The notes under the pieces are model-generated. The model was not told the origin of the DNA. It saw only the letters and a program-made list of their open reading frames with translations, and did not search any database. Positions 24,864 through 33,687 of a stretch of 46,865 bases of DNA are shown one piece after another. The stretch is from Lewinella cohaerens DSM 23179 (GTDB taxonomy: Bacteria > Bacteroidota > Bacteroidia > Chitinophagales > Saprospiraceae). Location: contig NZ_KB903557.1 in the NCBI RefSeq assembly GCF_000379805.1, positions 15,360-62,224 of the forward strand. The letters are read 5' to 3'. The position numbers were made by a program, and so were the translations under genes. Position 1 is the stretch's first letter. Every line of letters starts with the position of its first letter.

Positions 24864-25050
24864 ACTAGGGCGAGAGGAGCGGGCATAACACCCTCTTTGG
24901 GGTGGGACCCACCCATTTGCCGGACCGCCATGTCCGCCCCCTAGTCTCACGACCACAAGGGACGTGCGCTTACATCTGCTCTGAGTACCAGAGCAGCCAA
25001 ACAATACGCAAAATAAAACCGCTGAATGCTCCTTGACAAATAGGAGTTAT
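24864..25050 (+). repeat. Structured intergenic segment in the 24808-25497 gap (R3 copy 2)
   Basis: ACTAGGG (24864-24870) pairs with CCCTAGT (24939-24945) around a GGGTGGG-A-CCCACCC palindrome (24900-24914) and a CGGAC/GTCCG hairpin (24921-24925 with 24932-24936). CTGCTCTG/CAGAGCAG forms another stem near 24978-24998. GGGACCCACCC and the following stem recur at 5050-5118. Between about 25050 and 25300 I see only AT-rich sequence. Confidence 0.4.
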
Positions 25051-25299
25051 GAACCTATGATGGCTTTGGTGGTTGTCAGTTCACTAAAGGAAAAGCAAGG
25101 TATTAAAAATCACTTGCGCTAACAAATTATTTGCAATAAAAAAGATAATAAACTTTTTGATTGCTGCTTCTCATATTATTCAATATGAATTGATGTTCGG
25201 CCTCCTCCGAGGTTGTATCGTTTAGGTAAGCATCGTTTTATAAAAAGGCGAATTCATGAATTTACTTTGAACTGGTGCTATTAACGAGAGTCCTAAAAG

Positions 25300-25489
25300 T
25301 AGAATAGCAAATAGCCGCGCAGGCCGTGAGGCCGGAGCGCGGGGCCCGGAGGGCGCAAGGCCAAAGGATGGCAGCGGTTTCGCTCCTTAGGGGCGGGTTT
25401 AAAACCCGCCCCTAAGGAGCGGAAAGAGCGGACAGCCTGGTGCCGTAGGGGCGTTTGCGCAGCAACGCTACTACCGGCATGGCCCCAAA
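25300..25489 (+). repeat. GC-rich structured intergenic repeat, family R1, copy 2
   Basis: This has the same ordered blocks as 268-427: GCCCGGAGGGCGCAAGG at 25344-25360, GACAGCCTGGTGCCGTAG at 25431-25448, TTTGCGCAGCAACGC at 25454-25468 and ACTACCGGCA at 25470-25479. Relative to copy 1 it carries an extra block of about 42 bp holding a near-perfect palindrome at 25381-25421. It ends 9 nt before the stop of the minus-strand thiamine-binding-like gene. Confidence 0.8.
25381..25421. repeat. Perfect 20-bp-arm palindrome nested in R1 copy 2
   Basis: The arm 25381-25400 is exactly complementary to 25402-25421 with a single central A at 25401. Each arm carries GGGGCGGG or its complement. Copy 1 of R1 lacks it, going directly from GGCA to GGAGCG. 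Confidence 0.9.
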
Positions 25490-25497
25490 GGACCTTG

Positions 25498-25764
25498 TTA
25501 TAAGCTTACGGCCTTACCTGGCTCAATATCCACATTGAGCACCTTGATGACAAAACTATAGGTGCCACCTTGTTGGAAAGTGTACCCCATGGCATCGCGC
25601 AGGGTGTTCATGACGAGCGTGTATTCACCGCTGATCTGGGTAGTGAGTTCGTTGGTATGGACCTCAATGCCAGCGACTTGCCTAAGATGATGAATGAAAT
25701 CTATAATCGGTGGCTCAAAATCCTCTTGAAGGGGATAGAGGCTAATGTCTACAGCTACTTTCAT
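25498..25764 (-). CDS. Thiamine-binding-like protein (YkoF/MTH1187 family)
   Basis: An 88-residue small protein of ferredoxin-like alpha/beta make-up. MKVAVDISLYPLQEDFEPPIIDFIHHL and EVHTNELTTQISGEYTLVMNTL match the MTH1187/YkoF thiamine-binding (old DUF77) pattern, with the conserved TN..(S/T)TQI.GEY segment that lines the ligand pocket. The ATG at 25764 overlaps the stop of the upstream OstA-like gene by 4 nt, so the two are probably translationally coupled. No TPP riboswitch was seen near the operon. Ligand binding is inferred from the family only. Confidence 0.82.
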   Translation of the reverse strand: MKVAVDISLYPLQEDFEPPIIDFIHHLRQVAGIEVHTNELTTQISGEYTLVMNTLRDAMGYTFQQGGTYSFVIKVLNVDIEPGKAVSL

Positions 25765-27719
25765 TGTTCTTTGGATTTTTGGGTGGGCGTATTTCCACGA
25801 TCAGGTTTTGGTGGTGGTGGAGCTCCTTCTTTGTTGTCGGCACTGTTGGGGGCATAGGCGGGGCGGCTCCCCGGAGGAGGTAGTACCCGAAGTGGCGGAC
25901 CGAATAAATCAGCTCGTGAACGTGGTCGGGGAGGTGAGGTCTGCCAATTGAATCCTTCAAGCTTAATGGCTTCATGGTCTACCTTGTTCATAGGCTCCAA
26001 TTTGCCTTCTAATTGCGTGACGAAAAGAATCTCGTCTACTTGGTTGTTACCAAAAAACACGATCATATCGCTGCAAATCGTCTTGTTTACGCCCACGTAG
26101 GCGTTGTCGTCATCGCGTGGATAGTAAACGGATTGTGCGTTGCCCTGGATATCCATCCTGCGCAGCTCACTGCTATCGAACTGGGCAATGATATCTCGTC
26201 CTTTGATTTGATTGAAAAACAATTCGTCTGCACTATTGAGGATAAAACTGTGATTATAGAGCAAAATTTTATCAAGCTGGTCGTCGGCCAATTGCATGTG
26301 GATAGTGTCGGCGGTAAACTGGGTCGTATCTGCCCATATGATGGGACTGCGGAACATTCGGAAGAGGGAATCAACCGTGTTGTAGGAGAGAGAATCGCAA
26401 AGTGCTTGCATATCTGACTTGAAAATGCGGACATCGTAGTAGGCTTGCAGAAGGCGGCTACTGTCATTGGCGATGGTGTCCGCACGTTGCGAAAGGAGGG
26501 TGTCGGCAGTCATAAAGAGGGAGTCGCCATCAATGAGCGTAATCAACAAAGGCCTGCCCTGTAGGCCACCGGTCGCTTTGAGGAATCCGGTCGTTTGGTT
26601 GTAGCGAGCTGTGTCGCACTGAATGGTGAGGTTGGCCGAGGTGTCTTGCCAGATGACGTTGCCAGTAGCGAGCCCCATGCTATCAGCTTCAGCGTAGTCT
26701 ACCTGATCGGCTTGCAGTATTTGCGGACCATCAATGATACGGGAGCGGCCACTGGTTTGGTAAATTTTCTTTTTAGCATCGTAGCGGATAGATTCTCCGG
26801 TGATGATCTGTTCATTATCGCGGAAGTAGGCGTCACCTTCCAGGATAGTAATGTCGTTTCTTTCATCATAACGGATAAGGTCGCCGGTGGCTTCGCGCCG
26901 ATCAGCTTCGTAGAATTCCGCATCACCATCAAGGGTATAGATGCCGTTTTTACCATCGTAACGAATGATATCAGCGGTAGCACGTTGTTCTCCTTTAGTA
27001 TATTGTGCGTTGATACGAAACTCCGCCAGGTTGTTTTCTACATCATAGAAGCCGTCTTCACAATAAACACGGCTACTATCACTGCGCATGACCGTAGGGC
27101 CAAGAAAGGTCGCTATTTGTTCCGTTGTATTAAACTTGAGCGTATCGGCTCGCAATTGGAAGTTGGGGTTGATAACGACGACACTGTCTTTAAAGTAAAT
27201 CTCGTCTTGTTCGGTATAGTAGTAACCACGTTTGCTACTGAGTTGGGTTTCACCATCAGTAATGGTAGCTGGCGTGTTATAGGTCGCAATCTTGGTGTTG
27301 AGGTCGTAGTGTAGTTTATGTGTGAATAATCTACGGTCGCCATTGATGAGAACAACATTGCCAATCAGATCAGCTTCTTTGAGGGTGCCGTCGTAATATA
27401 AGGTGTCAGCAAAGGCAGCCAAGGAGTCTCCCTGTTGGATGAGTACCTCTTTACCCAGAGCAAATACCCTGGTACTGTTTTCTATGATGGCGCTGTCGCA
27501 ATACATGAAGATACTGTCCTGGCTAAGCTCCACCTCACCGACGAGTTTTTGAATGACTTCGTTTTTACTCCGGCGCTGATATTCCAATGAATTGGCATTA
27601 TCGATGCGTACACGCTGGGTAGTGGGAGGCAGGGTGTCTCTTCCCGACTGACCTAGCAGAGGTTGTGATAAAAACAACATTAGCAGCAAACAGGAAAATA
27701 AAGTGGAAAGTCGGAACAA
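25761..27719 (-). CDS. OstA/LptA-like protein with proline-rich C-terminus
   Basis: A 652-residue exported protein. The signal peptide is MFRLSTLFSCLLLMLFLSQPLLGQ. It is followed by a long run of short beta-strand units of the OstA/LptA jelly-roll type (VIQKLVGEVELSQDSIFMYCDSAII, DTLYYDGTLKEADLIGNVVLING, KLHYDLNTKIATY, IIRYDGKNGIYTLDGDAEFYEADRREATGDLIRYDE). The family carries or binds LPS in the periplasm; in Bacteroidota, long OstA-like proteins of this type are common. From about residue 585 the chain turns Pro/Arg/Lys-rich and disordered (PPRPRSRADLFGPPLRVLPPPG, APPPPKPDRGNTPTQKSKEQ). A -7 box is at 27762-27769. It is coupled to the thiamine-binding-like gene. Confidence 0.85.
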   Translation of the reverse strand: MFRLSTLFSCLLLMLFLSQPLLGQSGRDTLPPTTQRVRIDNANSLEYQRRSKNEVIQKLVGEVELSQDSIFMYCDSAIIENSTRVFALGKEVLIQQGDSLAAFADTLYYDGTLKEADLIGNVVLINGDRRLFTHKLHYDLNTKIATYNTPATITDGETQLSSKRGYYYTEQDEIYFKDSVVVINPNFQLRADTLKFNTTEQIATFLGPTVMRSDSSRVYCEDGFYDVENNLAEFRINAQYTKGEQRATADIIRYDGKNGIYTLDGDAEFYEADRREATGDLIRYDERNDITILEGDAYFRDNEQIITGESIRYDAKKKIYQTSGRSRIIDGPQILQADQVDYAEADSMGLATGNVIWQDTSANLTIQCDTARYNQTTGFLKATGGLQGRPLLITLIDGDSLFMTADTLLSQRADTIANDSSRLLQAYYDVRIFKSDMQALCDSLSYNTVDSLFRMFRSPIIWADTTQFTADTIHMQLADDQLDKILLYNHSFILNSADELFFNQIKGRDIIAQFDSSELRRMDIQGNAQSVYYPRDDDNAYVGVNKTICSDMIVFFGNNQVDEILFVTQLEGKLEPMNKVDHEAIKLEGFNWQTSPPRPRSRADLFGPPLRVLPPPGSRPAYAPNSADNKEGAPPPPKPDRGNTPTQKSKEQ

Positions 27720-27761
27720 GGGAACCTTACTTTAATAAAAAAATATTTTTTCAAGGAAAGG

Positions 27762-27769
27762 CAAAGGTA
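27762..27769 (-). promoter_or_regulatory. Candidate -7 promoter box for the OstA-like gene
   Basis: The minus strand reads TACCTTTG, an exact TAnnTTTG match, 42 nt before the start at 27719. No good -33 TTG was seen. Confidence 0.5.
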
Positions 27770-28046
27770 CAATCTTCCTATAACTAGGGAGCGGGGTTTA
27801 ACTTGATTTTAACCCCTTATTAAACATTGATTGACAGGGTTTAATATTTTCATCTTGCTATAAATGTAGGTAAAGACACGATTGTACGGATGAATTGAAA
27901 AGCTATTTTGAGTTACACTTACAATTATTTTTCACTGAACAATTTTAAAAGAGGCAGCGTTTCAGGAAGGTTATTCGATTAGTTAGATATCAGGAGTAGG
28001 AATAGTAAAACTATCAAATAAATTAGCTGAAATGCTAAAAACCTTC

Positions 28047-28054
28047 TACATTTG
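28047..28054 (+). promoter_or_regulatory. Candidate -7 promoter box for susC
   Basis: TACATTTG matches TAnnTTTG exactly, 218 nt before the susC ATG, implying a long leader. The rest of the 27720-28272 gap is AT-rich and otherwise featureless except for the leader hairpin at 28168-28199. Confidence 0.45.
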
Positions 28055-28167
28055 ACGTGAATCTTCGGATTTACCTATCTAAAAAGCGGAAAATTAAACC
28101 GCAAAATAACAACCAGGGAATATATTTTCAGTAAGCACCATTTATTCCCAACCCTATTGAAAAGAAA

Positions 28168-28199
28168 ACGAACAACTGTTCGTACGTTTTGTTTTTTTT
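28168..28199 (+). promoter_or_regulatory. Hairpin with T run in the susC leader
   Basis: ACGAA (28168-28172) can pair with TTCGT (28179-28183), followed by ACGTTTTGTTTTTTTT. A short stem followed by a U-rich tract inside the predicted leader resembles an attenuator or premature terminator. The stem is short, so this is tentative. Confidence 0.35.
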
Positions 28200-28272
28200 G
28201 ATTATTCACCATAGTTTTCACAAGATAATTACCTGACTGAACGGTCTTTGTGAACGCTAAAAAATGCATTTC

Positions 28273-31083
28273 ATGAAAAAACTCTCACTAGTAGTGGGGC
28301 TGCTTTTATGTAGTCTTGCAACCCTGCTTGCGCAGCGGACAATTACTGGTACGGTAACCGATGAGCGGGGAGACGCTCTGATCGGAGCAACAGTACTGGT
28401 CAAAGGTACCTCTACAGGTACAGTAACAGATATTGATGGTACTTACAGTATCAATATCAGCAATGATGACAAAGTATTGGTATTCAGTTACACTGGTTTC
28501 GAAACAATCGAGCAACCAATTGGTGTTTCTAATACAATTGATCTAGTTATGTTGGCTGGTGTAACTTTCGATGAGATCGTAGTTACTGGTCAAGGGGTAG
28601 GTATTGAGAAAAAGCGTTTGACTTCAACGGTTGACGCGATTAGCTCAGAGCAGCTTGAATTAGCGCCTATCACCCAGCTGGACCAAGTATTACAGTCACG
28701 GATTCCTGGTACACAGGTTCGCTTGTCATCTGGTCAGCCAGGTACGGCATCTCAGATTCGTAACCGTGGTCCTATTTCTGCTAACGCTTCTACCACACCT
28801 GTAATCATCATTGATGGTGTACGTGTGGATAACCTGAACTCTCGCCCAAGCCTGAACATCGGTACAGGTGGTGCGAACAGTTCTGCTTTGGCGGATATTC
28901 CGATCGAGGCTATCGAGCGTGTAGAATTTATCCGTGGTGGTGCTGCTACTACACTATATGGTGCTGATGCTGCCAATGGTGTAATTCAGATTTTCACCAA
29001 GAAAGGCCAGTATGGCCAGAAAGCTCGTTTCGGTTACGACGGTACCGTAGGTATTATGTCGGGTGAGGAAACTTTCCTGTACTTCCCTGAAACAGCTGAT
29101 TTGTACTACGAAAATGGTACTGTACAGCAGCACCGTTTGACTGTTGATGGTGGTTCTGAAAAAGTAGGCTACAGTTTCTCTGGTAGTTTCTACGATGATG
29201 ACAGCTTCAATGATCTTAACCGCCAGCGTCGTATCAGTATGCGTACTGGTGTAAGTGCTGAATTGTCACCAACGCTTTCTTATTCTGCTTCTGCAGCATT
29301 TGCTAGTAACTGGTTTACACGTGACTACAATGCCAACACCAGCTTTGCTCGTTTTGGTAACTTGGAAGGTGGTTCTTTCGGTGATATCTCTGCATTGACA
29401 GCTGAAGAGCGTGCTACGCTTGGAGAAGACCTTGCAGCGCAAGGTGCAGTAACCGATATTACGGAAGCTGTTCGTCGTTTTCAGACTTCACAGTCTTTAA
29501 CTTGGACACCATTCAAAGGTTTCACTGCGAAAGCTACCCTTGGTTTGGATAACCGTAACTCACGCCAGCGTGAGGTACAGAGTAATGCTGTTCTTATTTC
29601 TAAAGGTGCGGTACCTGCTGGTACTGCTGACCAAGGATCATTGAATACTGCAACACGTAACTTTATTGGTATTACTACTGATGTTAGCTTGCAGTATCGT
29701 GCTGATGCGGGAGACTTCTCTTTCATCACCGGTGGTGGTGGTCAGTTTTTCCGTGAGCAAGATGAGCAGTACTTACTACAAGGTACTGACCTGACAGAAG
29801 GTAGTATCCTTTTTGGTAACACTGCTACTCAAACGGCTACTGACTTCTTACAAATCGCTGCTTTTGGTGGTTTCTACATCTCTGAAAACATTGGCTATAA
29901 GAACAAATTGTTCTTAGATGGTGCTATCCGTTGGGATGGTAACTCTGCTTTTGGTGAAGATATTGGCTTAGTAAACATCTACCGTATTGGTCTGTCTTAT
30001 TCACTAACGGATGAGCCTTTCATGCAGGAAAGTGGTATCAGCGATATCGTAAGCCGTTTCAGTGTACGTGCCAACTTTGGTCAGGCAACCAACTTCCCTA
30101 CGCCATTTGCGCGTGACCGGTTGTTCGTAGCTAACCCTTACCTTGGTTCTGTTGCTTATACCTTCGGTAATCCTGGTAATGCAGATTTGGGTCCTGAGAT
30201 CGTTGACTCTTACGAAGCTGGTTTCGATGCAAGCTTCTTTGAAGCTCGTTTCGGTATTGGTTTTACTTACTATGACAATACGACCAACGATGCCATATTT
30301 ACGCCACCTAACGCACCTTCTTCTGGCCAATTGGCTCAAGAAGCTAACGTAGGTACAGTAACCAACAAAGGTATTGAACTACAAGGTTATGTAGATGTAC
30401 TTCGTTCTGAAGACTTCGACCTGACCTTCAATGCGTCTTACACGACTAACGAAAACGTTGTAGTGGATGCTGGTGGTTCTCCTGAGTTTAACGTAGGTGG
30501 ATTTACTTTCCTAGGATCTTTCGTAAAAGAAGGTCAGCCGCTTGGTTACTTCCGTGGATCACAGCCAACCTTCGATGCAGAAGGTAACTTGGTAGACGTA
30601 GAAGCAAATGCAGTTTTGGGTAATCCTAACCCAACGAGCTACGGAACAGTAGGTATGAACTTCCGTTGGAAGAATCTTACGATTTTCGGCTCTAGTGATT
30701 TCCAGCGCGGAGCTTCTGGTGTAGCAGTAGATGATGTATTACGCTACTTTGGTGGTGTGAACGATCCTGATCGTATTCCTGCAAATGCAGCTAGCGAAAG
30801 CTTCTTTGACTTGGCAGGTGTTTGGGTAGAAGATGCAGATTTCTTCAAGATTCGTAACATCGGTGTTTCTTACAACGTGCCTACTGCTAATATCAAAGCT
30901 TTGAGCCGTTTGACACTAGGTCTGAACTTCCGTAATCCTTACGTTCGTGCCTCTTCTTCTTTCGATCCAGAAGTTACTGGTTCTGGTATTGGTGCACAGG
31001 ATGGCTTTGCAGCAGGTGGTTTCGGTTTTGGTACCGAGTCAGCTCCAAAGCAGGTTTTATTCAATGTACGCATTGGATTCTAA
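28273..31083 (+). CDS. SusC/RagA-family TonB-linked outer-membrane transporter
   Basis: A 936-residue TonB-dependent importer of an oligosaccharide or peptide across the outer membrane. ATG 28273 (MKKLSLVVGLLLCSLATLLAQ) gives a clean signal peptide. Then come the carboxypeptidase-regulatory-like domain (RTITGTVTDERGDALIGATVLVKGTSTGTVTDIDG), a TonB-box-like DEIVVTGQG, the plug (LDQVLQSRIPGTQVR ... PVIIIDGVRVDN ... IERVEFIRGGAATTLYGADAANGVIQIFTKKG, all SusC hallmarks), and a long barrel ending KQVLFNVRIGF. Arginine and glycine codons are dominated by CGT and GGT, suggesting high expression. It lies 23 nt upstream of a SusD-like lipoprotein, its partner. The substrate is unknown. Confidence 0.95.
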   Translation: MKKLSLVVGLLLCSLATLLAQRTITGTVTDERGDALIGATVLVKGTSTGTVTDIDGTYSINISNDDKVLVFSYTGFETIEQPIGVSNTIDLVMLAGVTFDEIVVTGQGVGIEKKRLTSTVDAISSEQLELAPITQLDQVLQSRIPGTQVRLSSGQPGTASQIRNRGPISANASTTPVIIIDGVRVDNLNSRPSLNIGTGGANSSALADIPIEAIERVEFIRGGAATTLYGADAANGVIQIFTKKGQYGQKARFGYDGTVGIMSGEETFLYFPETADLYYENGTVQQHRLTVDGGSEKVGYSFSGSFYDDDSFNDLNRQRRISMRTGVSAELSPTLSYSASAAFASNWFTRDYNANTSFARFGNLEGGSFGDISALTAEERATLGEDLAAQGAVTDITEAVRRFQTSQSLTWTPFKGFTAKATLGLDNRNSRQREVQSNAVLISKGAVPAGTADQGSLNTATRNFIGITTDVSLQYRADAGDFSFITGGGGQFFREQDEQYLLQGTDLTEGSILFGNTATQTATDFLQIAAFGGFYISENIGYKNKLFLDGAIRWDGNSAFGEDIGLVNIYRIGLSYSLTDEPFMQESGISDIVSRFSVRANFGQATNFPTPFARDRLFVANPYLGSVAYTFGNPGNADLGPEIVDSYEAGFDASFFEARFGIGFTYYDNTTNDAIFTPPNAPSSGQLAQEANVGTVTNKGIELQGYVDVLRSEDFDLTFNASYTTNENVVVDAGGSPEFNVGGFTFLGSFVKEGQPLGYFRGSQPTFDAEGNLVDVEANAVLGNPNPTSYGTVGMNFRWKNLTIFGSSDFQRGASGVAVDDVLRYFGGVNDPDRIPANAASESFFDLAGVWVEDADFFKIRNIGVSYNVPTANIKALSRLTLGLNFRNPYVRASSSFDPEVTGSGIGAQDGFAAGGFGFGTESAPKQVLFNVRIGF

Positions 31084-31106
31084 ATCACCTCTGTTAATTT
31101 TTTAAA

Positions 31107-32570
31107 ATGAAAATTATGCTTAAAAATAAAATAAACTGGATTTTTGCCATCGCTATTTTGGCATTGTCTTTTCAGGCATGTGAAGATCCAGATACTACTT
31201 TTGATCCGATCAACCCGGATCTTTCTGAGGATGCTATCCTTGGTACTTCTCAGTCAGCCGCTCGTACCCTCAATGGTCTGGAGCGTCAGTTGGCAGAAGT
31301 TGCTGGTGAGTATGTTCACTTAGCAGAAATTGCTTCTGATAACTATGATAATACGCAGACGTTTTTCAACCAGTTCCTGGATATATTGAACGTTACTTCT
31401 ACAGATAACGACATCAACGATACCCAGTTCGAGATTGCGCGTTTGCGTGAATTGGCTAAGTCTGGTTTGAATATAATTGGCCCTGGTGATCCTAATTATA
31501 CTGCTGATCAAGAAGCAGAGTTTTTATTCTTCATCGGTTTGTCTCACCTGCTTTCTGCAGAATTGTTCACTGTTTTGCCAGCAGAACCTCAGGGGGCTGC
31601 TCAGCCAGCTAGTGCACACTATGCATTAGCGATTGATTTCTTCGAACAAGGTGCTGCAAAGGCTTCTAACCCAGCTACTCAAGTAAGCTGTTTGATGGGG
31701 CAGGCACGTGCTAACTACTACGCAGGTAACCAAGCTGCTGCTGTAACTGCTGCTGATGCTGCTATTGCTGCTGATCCTGGATTCGTCCGTTTTGTTAAGT
31801 TTGATGTACTGAATGGTGCTCGGATTGATAACGAAATGCAGAATGCAATTCACGATCGTGGTAGCTTTGATGATTTACAGCCACTACCTCGCTTGGATTT
31901 CTTAGATCCTAAGTACAATGATGACAATGCTTCACAGGATATTGATATGCCTTTGTTGAAAATCGAAGAAGCACACTTGATCAAGTGTGAAGCTGCGATT
32001 GCTGACGGTGCCCTAGGTACTGCTCAGAGCATCATGAAGGATATCATTGCGCTTGTAGCTACTCGTCCAACCAGCACGTTTGATGATTCTGTAGAGGATC
32101 GTACAGAACGTAATCCTGGTACTCGTCCTGACTCTTCGATTGTAGTCGTTGCGTCTAGTCCTGGTGCGGCTTTGGTTGGAGGTCTGGTTATCGACCGTAA
32201 GGTTGGTAATGTAACTATTCCTACCGTTAGCGGTACTTCTGTAACGGATGCTATGGTTGATGCTGTAGGATCAGAAGATGAAGCACTGGAATTGTTGTAC
32301 CTGATGCGTCAGGAGATCTTCATTGCTGAAGGTCGTCGTATGACAGATATGGGTGTGAAGTTTGTAGTAAGTGAAATCGAGCAGTTGGCGAATGCTAACA
32401 TCAAGGTTGAGGATACTACACCTGTTCTTCCTAGCTTCTTTACTTCTATTGCAGCCGAGCTGGATGGAATCACTTATGATGCTACTACGTTTGAGTGTAC
32501 TATCACTCATGATGTTAACGCAATCATTGTGGCTAACAAAACGTCTGACTTTGTTTGTCCTTTCCACTAG
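31107..32570 (+). CDS. RagB/SusD-family surface nutrient-binding lipoprotein
   Basis: A 487-residue lipoprotein (signal KINWIFAIAILALSFQAC, lipidated Cys at about 25) that forms the lid of the SusC transporter and binds its substrate at the cell surface. The helical TPR-like arrangement is visible (HYALAIDFFEQGAAKASNPATQVSCLMGQARANYYAGNQAAAVTAADAAIAADPGF, LIKCEAAIADGALGTAQSIMKDII, LLYLMRQEIFIAEGRRMTDMGVKF); the last is the typical SusD RR..E.RRM.D-like end. It is shorter than many SusD proteins. ATG 31116 is an alternative start. No glycoside hydrolase or peptidase adjoins it, so the ligand class is unclear. Confidence 0.9.
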   Translation: MKIMLKNKINWIFAIAILALSFQACEDPDTTFDPINPDLSEDAILGTSQSAARTLNGLERQLAEVAGEYVHLAEIASDNYDNTQTFFNQFLDILNVTSTDNDINDTQFEIARLRELAKSGLNIIGPGDPNYTADQEAEFLFFIGLSHLLSAELFTVLPAEPQGAAQPASAHYALAIDFFEQGAAKASNPATQVSCLMGQARANYYAGNQAAAVTAADAAIAADPGFVRFVKFDVLNGARIDNEMQNAIHDRGSFDDLQPLPRLDFLDPKYNDDNASQDIDMPLLKIEEAHLIKCEAAIADGALGTAQSIMKDIIALVATRPTSTFDDSVEDRTERNPGTRPDSSIVVVASSPGAALVGGLVIDRKVGNVTIPTVSGTSVTDAMVDAVGSEDEALELLYLMRQEIFIAEGRRMTDMGVKFVVSEIEQLANANIKVEDTTPVLPSFFTSIAAELDGITYDATTFECTITHDVNAIIVANKTSDFVCPFH

Positions 32571-32621
32571 GAATGAATAAACAGACTTAGTCTGATAGGG
32601 GATTAATTTCCCGATATATTC

Positions 32622-32664
32622 AAGGCCGTATCCGAGTAATCGGGTACGGCCTTGTTGTTGTTGG
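32622..32664 (+). terminator. Terminator of the susCD operon
   Basis: AAGGCCGTA (32622-32630) pairs with TACGGCCTT (32645-32653), extended inward by CCGA/TCGG with one U-G pair and a GTAA loop. GTTGTTGTTGG follows. Confidence 0.8.
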
Positions 32665-32670
32665 AGCTAT

Positions 32671-33483
32671 CTATTTGAATAATTGAACGAGGCGATTACG
32701 GTATTGGTTTTTCTTGCCTGTAAGCTCTAGCCTCCAAGAGAATCCGCCGTCCGTAATGGAGATTGCTGCTTTTGTCTTGGCGTCGGTCTGATACCCTTCG
32801 ATTATGTTCTGCCGCATTGATTGTTCAATTGCGAGCAATTCATCGAATTTGGTAGGTTCGATGAAATGAATCGATACCTTTTTTTCTTGGAAGTCTTTTT
32901 GGGTGTATATATGTTCTTCTACAATTAGTAGATTATCTGTTTCCGACTTGCTTAGTATCCACTGTGTCTTGGGAGGGCCGAAAAACTCCTTATAAAAACT
33001 CATTTTTAAGGTGTCTGTTTCTCCAGATAGAAGGCGAGCAAATAGAGACATTTTAGTGCTTAATATCCCAAGGAGATCTTCTTCGCAAATCGTTCTATTC
33101 AATTCGTTTTCATCATTTAGCCAAAGACTTCCCAAAAAATTGGGATATTTAGAAAATCCAATAACATAAAAACCTTGGTGTGGACAATTGACACTGATTT
33201 CGTAAGGGTAAGTGAAATTATTGTCATCGATAAACGTAGCTTCAGTTAGTATATCTCGCTCTGAAAGCGGTAGTTGTTGAAGGAACTCTAACTCTTGATC
33301 TGAAAAATTAGGCTGTACAACGATACGATTGAGCGTAGGTGATGATGTATCCTTCTCGGTACAGTGATTGATGGTAACTTTAGCGGAGTTTACCATCATA
33401 GAGGCTGTACTAATGGGAGTACCATTCTGACTATATGTAAATGTGAATAACAATAAAAATGAGAGAGAAAGAATGTGTTTCAT
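32671..33483 (-). CDS. Hypothetical exported protein
   Basis: About 270 residues from ATG 33483 (MKHILSLSFLLLFTFTYSQ, a signal peptide). I do not recognise the family. The mature part is mixed alpha/beta, with NRTICEEDLLGILSTKMSLF, IHFIEPTKFDELLAIEQSMRQNIIEGYQTDAKTKAAISITDGGFSWRLELTG, and Cys residues at TINHCTEKD, VNCPHQGFYV and TICEED. There is no T9SS domain or lipobox. The coding sequence looks more AT-rich than its neighbours, which may indicate foreign origin or simply a poorly expressed gene. It converges with the susCD operon and shares no operon. Confidence 0.7.
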   Translation of the reverse strand: MKHILSLSFLLLFTFTYSQNGTPISTASMMVNSAKVTINHCTEKDTSSPTLNRIVVQPNFSDQELEFLQQLPLSERDILTEATFIDDNNFTYPYEISVNCPHQGFYVIGFSKYPNFLGSLWLNDENELNRTICEEDLLGILSTKMSLFARLLSGETDTLKMSFYKEFFGPPKTQWILSKSETDNLLIVEEHIYTQKDFQEKKVSIHFIEPTKFDELLAIEQSMRQNIIEGYQTDAKTKAAISITDGGFSWRLELTGKKNQYRNRLVQLFK

Positions 33484-33687
33484 TTTTTCCATTTGTTAAA
33501 TGAAGCTTTTAGATAGCTTCAATGAGAGAACCTGCTTTATTTGCTAATATAGTTTTTTGAACATTCAAAGAATGTGGGGCGATTGTATCTCCCCTTGAAA
33601 TAGAGCGTAGATCATATTAGATTGCCCCTCTACGCTCTACCCTAAGGGCGCGAAGCGTCCCGTATCCCTCTACTGGCCATCGCCAAC

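Noticed and set aside
24970-25000. CTGAGA/CTGAG-like strings as a TPP riboswitch near the thiamine-binding-like gene
   Set aside because: They lie downstream of the gene on the wrong side, and the paired THI-box elements are missing.
26595-27314. 239-codon open frame on the plus strand opposite the OstA-like gene
   Set aside because: It is antisense to a gene with a signal peptide, family motifs and a promoter; the product resembles nothing and has no start context. It is a codon-bias shadow.
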